Shown here in pieces: positions 9,724 through 18,425 of a DNA stretch of 64,000 nt. Positions within the stretch are counted from its first letter, which is position 1, and every line of letters begins with the position of its first letter. Below the pieces are notes generated by a model. The model saw only the letters and a program-made list of their open reading frames with translations, did not search any database and was not told where the DNA came from. Source of the stretch: Winslowiella toletana. GTDB taxonomy: Bacteria > Pseudomonadota > Gammaproteobacteria > Enterobacterales > Enterobacteriaceae. The position numbers were made by a program, and so were the translations under genes. The stretch is taken from assembly GCF_032164335.1 (NCBI RefSeq), contig NZ_CP134152.1, forward strand, positions 186,001-250,000, written 5' to 3'.

Positions 9724-10494
9724 ATGTATGCGGGCGATTTCTTATCTCCGGTGAGTTATGCCGCAGGCGATGAACTTTCAGCTATCGCGACGCGTTTATT
9801 CTGGTTTGAAGCCGGAGTAATGGAAGGGTGCGAAATCATCGTCAGCCAGAATGATTGCTGTGCTCGTTTACATCTGGCTGCCGGTGAAGCGGGCATGTTT
9901 GCGGTAAAAAGTAGAAAAGTGCTGATCGAATCCGGTAGCGTGCAGGGGGTCGAATTAAAGGTTATTGCAATGGCAAAATTGCAGGCTTTTATTGATGCCG
10001 GCAGCCGCACGGCCGGGCAGACCAAAAAAAAGGAGACGTTATTTGGTTTCAGCCGCTACCGACGTCCTGAAGAGCTGTCGCGTAAAAAGTTTGAATACTG
10101 GTTAATTAGCCAGAGTGTTAAGCAGTGTCAGGGTATGGATAATATCGTCCAGTTGATTCGAGATAATGAATGCTACTGGATAGTTAATTATTTACTAACC
10201 CGATCGGACGAATATAAATCTTTGCGGGAAATTGGTGGTCGTTACGGACTTTCCGTTTCACATTTTCGTCGTTTAAGTAAATCAGCGTTGGGAAATACGG
10301 CAAAAGTGGAAATGTGTGACTGGCGTCTGATTCGTGCCATTCTCGATATTATGGATGATGAGCACAATCTGACGGCCATCGCGATGAAGCATGGTTATGC
10401 CTCGTTATCGCATTTCTCCGGAGATGTTAAAAACAGATTCGGTATTCCGCCACGGGATTTAAAAAAAATGATCAATTGTGAGTTACTTAAATGA
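9724..10494 (+). CDS. invF: AraC-family transcriptional activator of type III secretion genes, InvF-like
   Basis: 256 residues with a C-terminal AraC-type double helix-turn-helix (about residues 155-250; IGGRYGLSVSHFRRLSKSALG and IAMKHGYASLSHFS) that closely parallels Salmonella InvF. In Salmonella InvF needs the chaperone SicA to activate sic/sip effector promoters, and a SicA homologue is encoded downstream. The N-terminal half is a diverged, probably regulatory domain. The ATG has AAAAGGA ten bases upstream. The stop overlaps the invG start in ATGA. Unlike Salmonella, no invH precedes it. An in-frame A8 run (KKK codons) lies at about 10024-10031. Confidence 0.9.
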   Translation: MYAGDFLSPVSYAAGDELSAIATRLFWFEAGVMEGCEIIVSQNDCCARLHLAAGEAGMFAVKSRKVLIESGSVQGVELKVIAMAKLQAFIDAGSRTAGQTKKKETLFGFSRYRRPEELSRKKFEYWLISQSVKQCQGMDNIVQLIRDNECYWIVNYLLTRSDEYKSLREIGGRYGLSVSHFRRLSKSALGNTAKVEMCDWRLIRAILDIMDDEHNLTAIAMKHGYASLSHFSGDVKNRFGIPPRDLKKMINCELLK

Positions 10495-12143
10495 AACGGT
10501 CATCGCTTATGCTACTTTTTTTGGCGGTTTCTTTTATGTACTGCTGTCTGGCAATTGCCGTTACACCGGTTGAAGAAAAAATGCCTGCCCAAGGCTACGT
10601 TACCGCAAAAGACGGTGTTAAACAGTTTTTTGATGCGCTTTCCGCCAGAATGAAAACACCCTTTATTGTCAGTAACCTGGCGGCAAAGAAAAGAATCAGC
10701 GGTAACTTTGATTTTTCCGCTCCGCAGGCATTGCTGGATAATATCACCAACAATATGGGATTGGTCTGGTATTACGATGGGAATACTATTTATATTTATG
10801 ACGCCAGCGAATTAAAAAATGGCGTTGTTCGGCTGAAAAACAGCTCGGTAGCGGAACTGCAAAAGTTTCTGCTGGCTTCCGATCTTTATGATGATCGCTA
10901 TCCGCTGCGAACTGAACCCGGCAGCCAGACTTTTTATCTCGCCGGGCCACCGGTCTATTTTATGCTGGTCATGCAGACGGCTGCTTATCTTGATCAGCTG
11001 GCGGTAACAGATGTTGAAGCAACCAGCCTGTCGGCGATCCCGTTGTACAACAGTTTCGTGGAAGATCGAAAATATAAATTTCGTGATGAAGTGATTACCA
11101 TTCCCGGCGTGGCTTCGGTGATTCGGGCGTTAACTTTTAACGGTATCGCGACCACTCAGGTAGAAAACCGACCAACAACCGAACTGCAGAGCGGCGCGGA
11201 AGAGGATACAGAAGCACCAGCCCTCGGTGATGAAGTGGCAGAAAAAGCGCTGCAACCGGCAGTGCGCACTGCGATTGAAAACGAGATGGTGGTCATTGCT
11301 AATCCCGATAACAACAGCCTGCTGATTAAAGGATCCGCTGAGCAGCTGAGTAATATTAAGCGGCTGGTGAATTTGCTGGATGTACCAAAACGGCATATAG
11401 AAATGTCGGTGTGGATTATCGATCTGCAGAAAGATGAACTGGAGCAGTTGGGCGTGACCTGGCGCGGTACGCTTAATTTAACCGATCAGTTTGGCGCCTC
11501 GTTTAATGGGGGTATCTCCAGCACTGTTGATGGAGCCAGCTTTATGACGGCGATTATGGCTCTGTCGCAGCAAAATCGTGCCAATGTGGTTTCACGCCCA
11601 ATGTTGCTGACGCAGGAGAACGTCCCGGCAATTTTCGACAACAGCCGCACGTTCTATACCAAACTGATTGGCGAACGCAGCACCAGTCTTGAGCATGTGA
11701 CCTATGGAACATCGCTCAGTGTTTTACCGCGATTTACCGATGCGGAAGAAATAGAAATGATGCTGAACGTTGAAGATGGCAATCAGTATCGTCAGGAAAA
11801 TGACAAAGAGAGCAGCCTGCCGGAAGTTGGCCGAACCAATATCAGCACGGTGGCCCGCGTGCCGAAAGGCAAAAGCCTGCTGATCGGGGGCTATACCCGC
11901 GATGAAAACAGTAATTTACGCCAGGGAATTCCGTGGCTAAGAGATTTGCCGCTGATTGGCGGCCTGTTCAGTTATCGTCAGAGCCGCAATGCCAATATGG
12001 TACGCGTCTTTCTGATTCAGCCTAAAGAGATCGATGGCCGTGAATCACGCGACAGTACGCGGCTGGTTGCCGGGCTACGCAATAAGCCTGCTGAGGCTCC
12101 GCTATTTGACTGGATGAACAATTTTCTGGATGCGCAACGGTGA
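10491..12143 (+). CDS. invG: Type III secretion outer-membrane secretin (SctC), InvG/MxiD family
   Basis: 550 residues (Salmonella InvG 562). It forms the outer-membrane ring through which the needle passes. The signal peptide is MKRSSLMLLFLAVSFMY and onward to about residue 23. N0/N1 periplasmic domains follow (FIVSNLAAKKRISGNF), then an acidic linker near residues 225-245, an N3 domain, and the C-terminal secretin barrel ending IPWLRDLPLIGGLFSYR, a secretin signature. Ring assembly of this family usually needs a lipoprotein pilotin; a candidate is at 31598-32104. The start overlaps invF, and the stop overlaps the invE GTG. Confidence 0.96.
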   Translation: MKRSSLMLLFLAVSFMYCCLAIAVTPVEEKMPAQGYVTAKDGVKQFFDALSARMKTPFIVSNLAAKKRISGNFDFSAPQALLDNITNNMGLVWYYDGNTIYIYDASELKNGVVRLKNSSVAELQKFLLASDLYDDRYPLRTEPGSQTFYLAGPPVYFMLVMQTAAYLDQLAVTDVEATSLSAIPLYNSFVEDRKYKFRDEVITIPGVASVIRALTFNGIATTQVENRPTTELQSGAEEDTEAPALGDEVAEKALQPAVRTAIENEMVVIANPDNNSLLIKGSAEQLSNIKRLVNLLDVPKRHIEMSVWIIDLQKDELEQLGVTWRGTLNLTDQFGASFNGGISSTVDGASFMTAIMALSQQNRANVVSRPMLLTQENVPAIFDNSRTFYTKLIGERSTSLEHVTYGTSLSVLPRFTDAEEIEMMLNVEDGNQYRQENDKESSLPEVGRTNISTVARVPKGKSLLIGGYTRDENSNLRQGIPWLRDLPLIGGLFSYRQSRNANMVRVFLIQPKEIDGRESRDSTRLVAGLRNKPAEAPLFDWMNNFLDAQR

Positions 12144-13264
12144 CCAGCCCAATTGCTGCGCTGACCCGACCGCTGCTGTCTGGGCAATTGTTGCCAGAAC
12201 CGCGCACAATACTGAGTGACCAGTTGAGCAAGCCGCTGGCAAATTCTGCCGGTCATCCCGGTGGGGCGGTTGATAACGATGGTCTGATTGTCAGCGCGGA
12301 AAACTTTCTGAAATCCGTTGATGAGTTTTCTGTTTTTATCAGCCAGGTACGCAGGCTAAGGGACATTGCCGGGCGCTGTGATTTTTCTGCTGCGGCAGAG
12401 ATCTACGAGCTACTGGATGATGATGCCGAAGCAAAGATTGCCGCACTGTGGCGGGTGATAAAAACGCAGCAAACAAAATCTGCCGCGCTATTACTGCACG
12501 AGGCAAGAAGTCTGTTTCCCGATGAAAGTAATCGGGTGGTTGCCCTGCGAGAGATGCTGAAACATCGCAATATCTTAGAAATTGAACGTGAAATTATAGA
12601 GCAGGCGCTGGCGATTGCCGAAGATGATGCCTGCCCGACGCGGCTAAAGTCAGGAATTAATGTTGCGCTTAAAGCGCGGTTAATGAGTAAGCAATTAAAA
12701 CTGTCACCGGCTGTTATTCGTGAAAGCTATCGTAATTTTATTGAAAGCAACGAGAATGAGCGAAAAATATATCAGGGATGGGTATTAATGTTTGGCGGGG
12801 ACAGACGTCGCATGCTGATCAACTTTATGGAGGCTGCGTTGCTGGCAGATATGAATGCCAGCGATCCGGGATGTACCGATATTGAATTTGGTAATTTACT
12901 GGGGCGTCTGACACAAATAAAGTTGATTCGTTCAAGCGAGGATTTATTTATCCAGCGTGCCAGTAAAGATGGTTTTCTAAAACGCTTTAATTTTTCTGAA
13001 GATGACTGGCTACTGTTTATATTATCCATTTTACATGATGCCGGGCTGCTCTACGATCAGTTGAGACAGTTGGGAAACAATGTCTTAAGTCGGATGTCAC
13101 CAAGAGAAAAAGTGTGTTTTATCCAGAAGATATATCACTTTGTCCGCGAATTCCCATCGGGAATTTTTGACAGTTTTGACCAGCAGCAATTGTTGTATCA
13201 ACACTTTATATCGTTGATCGGCCACGGCTATCAAGCTGAACTGGCAGAGAGCAGAACTTATTAA
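12140..13264 (+). CDS. invE: Type III secretion gatekeeper (SctW), InvE/MxiC family
   Basis: 374 residues (Salmonella InvE 372). This cytoplasmic regulator holds back effectors until translocators are exported and host contact occurs. The polar, Ser/Pro-rich N-terminus is followed by helical HrpJ/YopN-like repeats. The only start that keeps the family length is GTG at 12140, overlapping the invG stop (TGA at 12141-12143) by four bases, so translation is probably coupled. It lies between invG and invA as in SPI-1. Confidence 0.9.
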   Translation: MTSPIAALTRPLLSGQLLPEPRTILSDQLSKPLANSAGHPGGAVDNDGLIVSAENFLKSVDEFSVFISQVRRLRDIAGRCDFSAAAEIYELLDDDAEAKIAALWRVIKTQQTKSAALLLHEARSLFPDESNRVVALREMLKHRNILEIEREIIEQALAIAEDDACPTRLKSGINVALKARLMSKQLKLSPAVIRESYRNFIESNENERKIYQGWVLMFGGDRRRMLINFMEAALLADMNASDPGCTDIEFGNLLGRLTQIKLIRSSEDLFIQRASKDGFLKRFNFSEDDWLLFILSILHDAGLLYDQLRQLGNNVLSRMSPREKVCFIQKIYHFVREFPSGIFDSFDQQQLLYQHFISLIGHGYQAELAESRTY

Positions 13265-13297
13265 TATTCATCCTCGTTGGTATATCAGGTACTGAGC

Positions 13298-15367
13298 ATG
13301 ATTAATGACTTTTTCATCAATTTGAGGAAGCATCCGGAATTATTTATTCTGTTATTGGTCGTTATGATTATCGCCATGTTGGTTATTCCCTTGCCAACCT
13401 ATCTGGTCGATTTCCTGATTGGGCTGAATATTGTTATTTCGGCGCTGGTGTTTCTTTCTTCTTTTTATATTGATCGTATTCTGAGTTTTTCGTCGTTTCC
13501 AGCGGTATTGCTGATTACTACGCTATTCAGACTGGCATTATCGATTAGCACCAGCAGGCTGATATTGAATGATGCCGATGCCGGAGAAATTATTGCCACT
13601 TTTGGTCTGTTTGTTATTGGTGACAATCTGGTGGTGGGGTTCGTAATTTTTTCAATTGTCACAATCGTGCAATTTATGGTGATCACTAAAGGTGCGGAGC
13701 GCGTGGCGGAAGTGGCGGCACGCTTCTCGCTGGATGGCATGCCCGGCAAGCAGATGAGTATTGATGCCGATCTGCGTGCCAGTTCGATTGATGCGGAACA
13801 AGCCACCCAGCGGCGCAGCATTCTGGAGAAAGAGAGCCAGTTATACGGCTCTTTTGACGGCGCGATGAAGTTTATTAAAGGGGATGCCATCGCCGGTATT
13901 CTGGTTATTTTTGTCAACTTTATTGGCGGCATCAGCGTGGGTGTGAATCAGCACGGCATGGATATGTCCACGGCGCTGTCCACCTACACCATGCTGACCA
14001 TTGGTGACGGGCTGGTTGCGCAAATTCCTTCGTTGCTGATTGCCATCAGTGCCGGATTTATTGTCACCCGGGTCAGTGGCGAGGGTGACAATATGGGTAT
14101 CACCATGATGTCACAGCTGATGAATAATCAGTTTGTCCTGATTATCGCGGCGATCATTGCCGTCGCCATCGGTTTTTTACCTGGCTTTCCGCTGTTTATT
14201 TTTCTGCTATTGGCGCTGATTCCTGGAGGATTGTTTTTCTTAAAGTGGCGTGAAGCGAACAATAAATTGGCGGGCGGCAAGCCGGGTAGCGTGAAGCAAA
14301 ACAACGATGCAGCGGATGAGGCGAGCCCAGTTGCTGCTGATGCCGATACCCAGCTGGGATTAATTGAAAATCTTGACCAGGTTACCCCGACGACCATTCC
14401 GCTTATTCTGCGGGTTAACCCGTCGGCCGGTGATTATCTGACCCAGCTGGATGCCGCCGAACGTTTTCGCAGCCAGTTTTTTGTCGATTACGGCATCCAT
14501 CTGCCAGCGATTGTCATTCGGTCGACTGAAAATCAGCAGCAGAACAAAGTCGCTTTGCTGATTAATGAAATTCAGGCTGAACAGTTCGATATTTTGCTCG
14601 GACAAATTACCGTGGTGAACGTCTCTGATGAGCTTGAGCATCTTGGTATTCAACCGGTCAACTATGGCGGTGTAGTGTGGGTTGCCGCTGAACAGCGGTC
14701 GCTGCTTACCGAGCTGGGTTTTCACACCCGGACACCGGTTGACGAGCTCTATTACTGCATTGCTAACTCGCTGGTGCGCAATGTGAGTGAGTTTTTTGGC
14801 GTGCAGGAGACCAAAGCACATATCGATAAGCTGGAGAAAGACTATCCCGATCTGATTAAAGAAGTGATGCGCCACACCACGGTGCAACGGGCATCGGAAG
14901 TGATGCAGCGACTACTCGGCGAGAAAATCTCGGTGCGAAACACCAAGTTGATCATGGAGTCCCTCTCCGTCTGGGCACCACGAGAAAAAGATGTCATTAC
15001 CCTGGTGGAACATGTGCGCACTTCTCTCTGTCGTTATATCAGTCATAAATTTGCCGTCGGTAATTCCCTGAAGGCGGTATTAATTTCCGCTGAGATGGAA
15101 GAGACCTTGCGTCAGGGAATTCGCAGTACCGCCGCCGGAACTTTTCTTAATCTGGAACCAGCGGCTTCTGAAAAGTTAATGGACACTTTTACCCTCGGCT
15201 TAAGCGACATTCTGATGTCGCAGAAGGACTACGTCATTCTGGCGTCAGTCGATATCCGACGCTTTGTGAAACGCTTTCTGGAAAATAAATTTAAAAATCT
15301 TGAGGTGCTTTCTTTTGGCGAAATTTCAGAAGGCATTTCAATTGATGTAATCAAATCAATTCAATAA
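13298..15367 (+). CDS. invA: Type III export gate protein (SctV), InvA family
   Basis: 689 residues (Salmonella 685). The N-terminal half has about eight membrane helices with the FHIPEP signature (LFRLALSISTSRLIL, TKGAERVAEVAARFSLDGMP). The C-terminal cytoplasmic domain forms the nonameric ring that receives chaperone-substrate complexes. An upstream in-frame TTG (13277) exists, but the ATG at 13298 gives the usual InvA N-terminus (MINDFFINLRKHPEL) and has AGGT seven to ten bases before it. Near-identity with InvA is strongest in the membrane part. It is followed by invB after 14 bases. Confidence 0.97.
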   Translation: MINDFFINLRKHPELFILLLVVMIIAMLVIPLPTYLVDFLIGLNIVISALVFLSSFYIDRILSFSSFPAVLLITTLFRLALSISTSRLILNDADAGEIIATFGLFVIGDNLVVGFVIFSIVTIVQFMVITKGAERVAEVAARFSLDGMPGKQMSIDADLRASSIDAEQATQRRSILEKESQLYGSFDGAMKFIKGDAIAGILVIFVNFIGGISVGVNQHGMDMSTALSTYTMLTIGDGLVAQIPSLLIAISAGFIVTRVSGEGDNMGITMMSQLMNNQFVLIIAAIIAVAIGFLPGFPLFIFLLLALIPGGLFFLKWREANNKLAGGKPGSVKQNNDAADEASPVAADADTQLGLIENLDQVTPTTIPLILRVNPSAGDYLTQLDAAERFRSQFFVDYGIHLPAIVIRSTENQQQNKVALLINEIQAEQFDILLGQITVVNVSDELEHLGIQPVNYGGVVWVAAEQRSLLTELGFHTRTPVDELYYCIANSLVRNVSEFFGVQETKAHIDKLEKDYPDLIKEVMRHTTVQRASEVMQRLLGEKISVRNTKLIMESLSVWAPREKDVITLVEHVRTSLCRYISHKFAVGNSLKAVLISAEMEETLRQGIRSTAAGTFLNLEPAASEKLMDTFTLGLSDILMSQKDYVILASVDIRRFVKRFLENKFKNLEVLSFGEISEGISIDVIKSIQ

Positions 15368-15381
15368 TAAGGGACTTTCAG

Positions 15382-15780
15382 ATGGATATTGATATTGCCT
15401 CTCTGGTACGAGAATCACTCCGCTCTGGCGGTTGCGATGCTTCGCTGCTCAACAATTTTGATGGCCACTCTACCATTTTGTTAGATTTTGACGATATGCC
15501 CGGCATTTTAGTCAGCGTGGTTGATAAACAGGTGGTGCTCTGGTCTCAGCTCTGCGATCACAACGTTCATGTCCTTTCTCAGGTCGCCGACCGGATACTT
15601 GAGCTGCTGCTTGAACCGGCAAAATATTCGGTAACCGGTCAGCTGCAGATCGCCAAAGAAGATAATGCGACGGTATTGAAGTGTGTGCTGGAAGAGAGTT
15701 GCCTGAATGAAGCCATGTTCGGTGATGCACTCGAAACCTTTTATCTGAGCCTGCGCAAATATTGTGAGGTATTGCGCTAA
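15382..15780 (+). CDS. invB: Type III effector chaperone, InvB/Spa15 family
   Basis: 132 residues, a small acidic class IB chaperone. In SPI-1 InvB escorts effectors such as SipA, SopA and SopE to the InvC ATPase. SipA is not encoded in this window, so its client here is unknown; the orphan 503-residue protein at 34260 is one candidate (inference). The ATG follows AAGGGAC. The TAA shares its last A with the invC ATG, giving one-base coupling. Confidence 0.9.
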   Translation: MDIDIASLVRESLRSGGCDASLLNNFDGHSTILLDFDDMPGILVSVVDKQVVLWSQLCDHNVHVLSQVADRILELLLEPAKYSVTGQLQIAKEDNATVLKCVLEESCLNEAMFGDALETFYLSLRKYCEVLR

Positions 15781-17072
15781 TGCCATGGCCGACACTGGTG
15801 CGCTATCAGGCGCATCCTGTGCGTGTCACCGGCCCGATCCTTGAAGCCCGGCTGAAGGGGGTCACGATTGGCGAAGTGTGTAATGTGCTGAGAAGTGACA
15901 GCGACAAAACGCTGGTCGCCAGAGCGCAGGTGCTCGGTTTTGAAAGAGATTCAACCATACTCAGCCTGATTGGCTCGGCCGAGGGCTTGTCACGCGACAT
16001 GGTGATCAGTCCTACCGGTCACGGTTTGATGATGGAAGTGTCAGCCATGCTGGCTGGTGCGGTTCTCACTCCTTCAGGCAAGGTGTCTGAGCGTTTCTCG
16101 CCCGCGGCTGAAGGCGCGTTGGTAGAGAGCCGCCCGGTCAATGCGCCACCGCCGGCCTGGGATCAGCGCTGTGGCATCAGCGAGCTGTTAGTCACCGGCA
16201 TTCGGGCGATAGACGGCCTGCTGACCTGCGGCATTGGGCAAAGAATGGGTATTTTCGCCGCCGCCGGATGTGGCAAAACGACCCTGATGCAGATGCTGAT
16301 CAACAATGCGGATGCGGAGATATTTGTCGTGGCGTTGATTGGCGAGCGTGGCCGCGAAGTGACGGAGTTTGTCGAGGCATTGCGGCAAATGGATCGAAGA
16401 TCACGCTGTGTGGTGGTGTACGCCACTTCTGACTATCCGGCGCTGGACCGCGCCAATGCGGCATCGGTGGCGATGACTATCGCCGAATATTTCCGTGACT
16501 GCGGGCTGAACGTTCTGCTGTTTCTTGATTCGATAACGCGTTATGCCCGCGCGCTGCGCGACGTGGCATTGGCTGCCGGTGAACCGCCGGCGCGTCGTGG
16601 CTATCCGGCCTCGGTATTCGAAAAACTTCCCGCCCTGCTGGAAAGGCCCGGCAAAACGCAGCGTGGCAGTATCAGCGCCTTTTTTACCATCCTGTTGGAA
16701 AATGAGGAGGAGTCCGATCCGGTCGCGGAAGAGATTCGCTCGATCCTTGACGGCCATATCTGGCTGAGTCGCAAACTTGCCAGTAAAAATCATTACCCGG
16801 CTATTGATGTATTGCGCAGCGTCAGTCGTGTCTGCCAGCGAGTGACCAGCGATAGTCACCAGGCTCACGCCAGTAACCTGCGTAATTTGCTCGCCAGAAT
16901 GGAGGAATTGCAGGTGCTGGTCGACTTCGGCGAGTACCAGCCGGGTGTGAACCCTGACAATGATATGACCTTTAACGCCAGCGCTGAAATTCAACGCTTT
17001 CTCTGTCAGCCAGTAGAGCAGCAATGCGCGCTTGCCGACACGCTAATAAGGATGCAATACCTTGTTAAATAA
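15780..17072 (+). CDS. invC: Type III secretion ATPase (SctN), InvC/Spa47 family
   Basis: 430 residues (Salmonella InvC 431), the hexameric F1-like ATPase that strips chaperones and unfolds cargo at the base of the export machine. Walker A is GCGKTT (residues 163-168). Walker B with its following signature is LLFLDSITRYARA near residues 244-256. The PPARRGYPASVF loop characteristic of flagellar and type III ATPases is present. All catalytic motifs look intact. The gene overlaps invB by one base and invI by eleven. Confidence 0.97.
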   Translation: MPWPTLVRYQAHPVRVTGPILEARLKGVTIGEVCNVLRSDSDKTLVARAQVLGFERDSTILSLIGSAEGLSRDMVISPTGHGLMMEVSAMLAGAVLTPSGKVSERFSPAAEGALVESRPVNAPPPAWDQRCGISELLVTGIRAIDGLLTCGIGQRMGIFAAAGCGKTTLMQMLINNADAEIFVVALIGERGREVTEFVEALRQMDRRSRCVVVYATSDYPALDRANAASVAMTIAEYFRDCGLNVLLFLDSITRYARALRDVALAAGEPPARRGYPASVFEKLPALLERPGKTQRGSISAFFTILLENEEESDPVAEEIRSILDGHIWLSRKLASKNHYPAIDVLRSVSRVCQRVTSDSHQAHASNLRNLLARMEELQVLVDFGEYQPGVNPDNDMTFNASAEIQRFLCQPVEQQCALADTLIRMQYLVK

Positions 17073-17508
17073 CATTCCAGTTGTTATTCGTCGGATTGAA
17101 CAGCGCACGGTAAGCAAAGAGAGTGCGCTGCAACAAGTCCAGCTCACTATTCATCACATCCAGTCAGAAATTACCGCCGGCGACCAACAACGCGATCTGC
17201 TGCTCAGGCACCTGTCCTCACTGATTATTGCCGGTAATACCAGCCTTGAAGCCATTCTGGATAACAAAGCGCGGCAGGGATCGCTGCAACGCAAAGTTGC
17301 GGAAATGGAGCTGATGCTGGCGGATAAACATCATCAACTGCAACAGCAGTGCCAGCAGCACGCCAGCCTGAAAGCCGAACGCATTCAGATGCAGCGCAAG
17401 TCAGAAAAATTGACTGCTCATTTGCGACAGCGTCAAAAGCAGCAGCTGCAATGCAGACAGCGTCAGCACGAGACCGAAACCGAGGAGCAGCTGAATTGGC
17501 AAAGATAA
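17062..17508 (+). CDS. invI: ATPase stalk protein (SctO), InvI/SpaM family
   Basis: 148 residues (Salmonella InvI 147), almost wholly coiled coil and rich in Gln, Arg and Lys. This is the pattern of the SctO/FliJ stalk that sits in the ATPase pore and links it to the export gate. The start is TTG at 17062 inside the end of invC, with AAGGA at 17048-17052 at normal distance. Identification rests mainly on position, length and composition, because the family is poorly conserved. Confidence 0.85.
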   Translation: MLNNIPVVIRRIEQRTVSKESALQQVQLTIHHIQSEITAGDQQRDLLLRHLSSLIIAGNTSLEAILDNKARQGSLQRKVAEMELMLADKHHQLQQQCQQHASLKAERIQMQRKSEKLTAHLRQRQKQQLQCRQRQHETETEEQLNWQR

Positions 17509-18425
17509 CCGGACCCGTTTCCCCCCACTTTACCCAGGCAGGCAGCAGCAGTGATGCCGGTTACCCCACCGAGCTGGACGAACGGCTGAAAAAAGCGAAA
17601 AAGGAGCAGGGTGCAGAGGCGATGCCACCGATCGGCCTGATACCGCCACTGCTCCGGATGTTTTCGGAACCGCCGCCTGCCGTAACGGATTTTGCCCGGT
17701 ATACGGCACTGACGGTTAAAGCCGACTATCAGGTGGGTAATTGGCAACATCCTCCGCGATACGCGACGGCAACGGCTCAAACTACGACGCTGGCGGCTGA
17801 GCCGTTGACCGAGGACAGATCGCTGCCGCAGAGCGCCGCTACCAAATCTTTCACGACGCCCAGCCGTGACACGCCATCAATGCCCCGCGGCAGTCGCCCG
17901 CTTTCGGCAGCACATAATAGCCACCGCTCTGTTGTGCGTGAGAGTCTGACGCCGCCGGGTAGTGCAGTCGCACTCAGTGATAACACGCCAGCGGATCGCC
18001 CACTGGATAAATCACGCCGCGAAGAAAACAGTGCCGCCCCGTTGCCTGCCTTGCCGCCACCGCTGCCAGGCGATGGGGAAGCGGTAGCAAAAAGTCGACC
18101 CGTCGCGGCAAAAAGTGAATCGCATCAGCTTTTCGCACAGGCTTCTGTCCGGCCAGCTAAATCAGCGCCGTCAGCCGAGGGACAAAATAAAATCAGCTAC
18201 TCCTTTAGCTCATGGGGCAGAGAACACCGGGTAGTGCTGACCACCGTGCGTGACAGCAGCCAACAGCTGGCGGTGATGATGACTCCCTCTGATGCGCTGG
18301 TCAGCCACCGTTTACAGTATGCCATCAGCGCCCACCCGCCGGTTACGGCAATTGCCCTGCGAGAAGAGCGAGGTGATGGGCAGCAGCAGCGTGATAAGCA
18401 GCAATCGATGGTGGATGAGGAATGA
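17496..18425 (+). CDS. invJ: Needle-length regulator (SctP), InvJ/SpaN family
   Basis: 309 residues. The protein sets needle length and triggers the switch from early to later substrates. The frame is open further upstream inside invI, but TTG at 17496 has GAGGAG at 17482-17487, eight bases away, and gives a length near Salmonella InvJ (336), so it is preferred. The middle is disordered and Pro/Ser/Ala-rich. The C-terminus (SYSFSSWGREHRVVL, VSHRLQYAI, and a Gln-rich tail) matches the conserved InvJ C-terminal region. It overlaps invI by 13 bases and spaO by four. Confidence 0.85.
   Translation: MAKITGPVSPHFTQAGSSSDAGYPTELDERLKKAKKEQGAEAMPPIGLIPPLLRMFSEPPPAVTDFARYTALTVKADYQVGNWQHPPRYATATAQTTTLAAEPLTEDRSLPQSAATKSFTTPSRDTPSMPRGSRPLSAAHNSHRSVVRESLTPPGSAVALSDNTPADRPLDKSRREENSAAPLPALPPPLPGDGEAVAKSRPVAAKSESHQLFAQASVRPAKSAPSAEGQNKISYSFSSWGREHRVVLTTVRDSSQQLAVMMTPSDALVSHRLQYAISAHPPVTAIALREERGDGQQQRDKQQSMVDEE

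Noticed and set aside
13277-13297. Upstream TTG start for invA
   Set aside because: The ATG at 13298 gives the family N-terminus and length; the TTG would add residues not seen in InvA.
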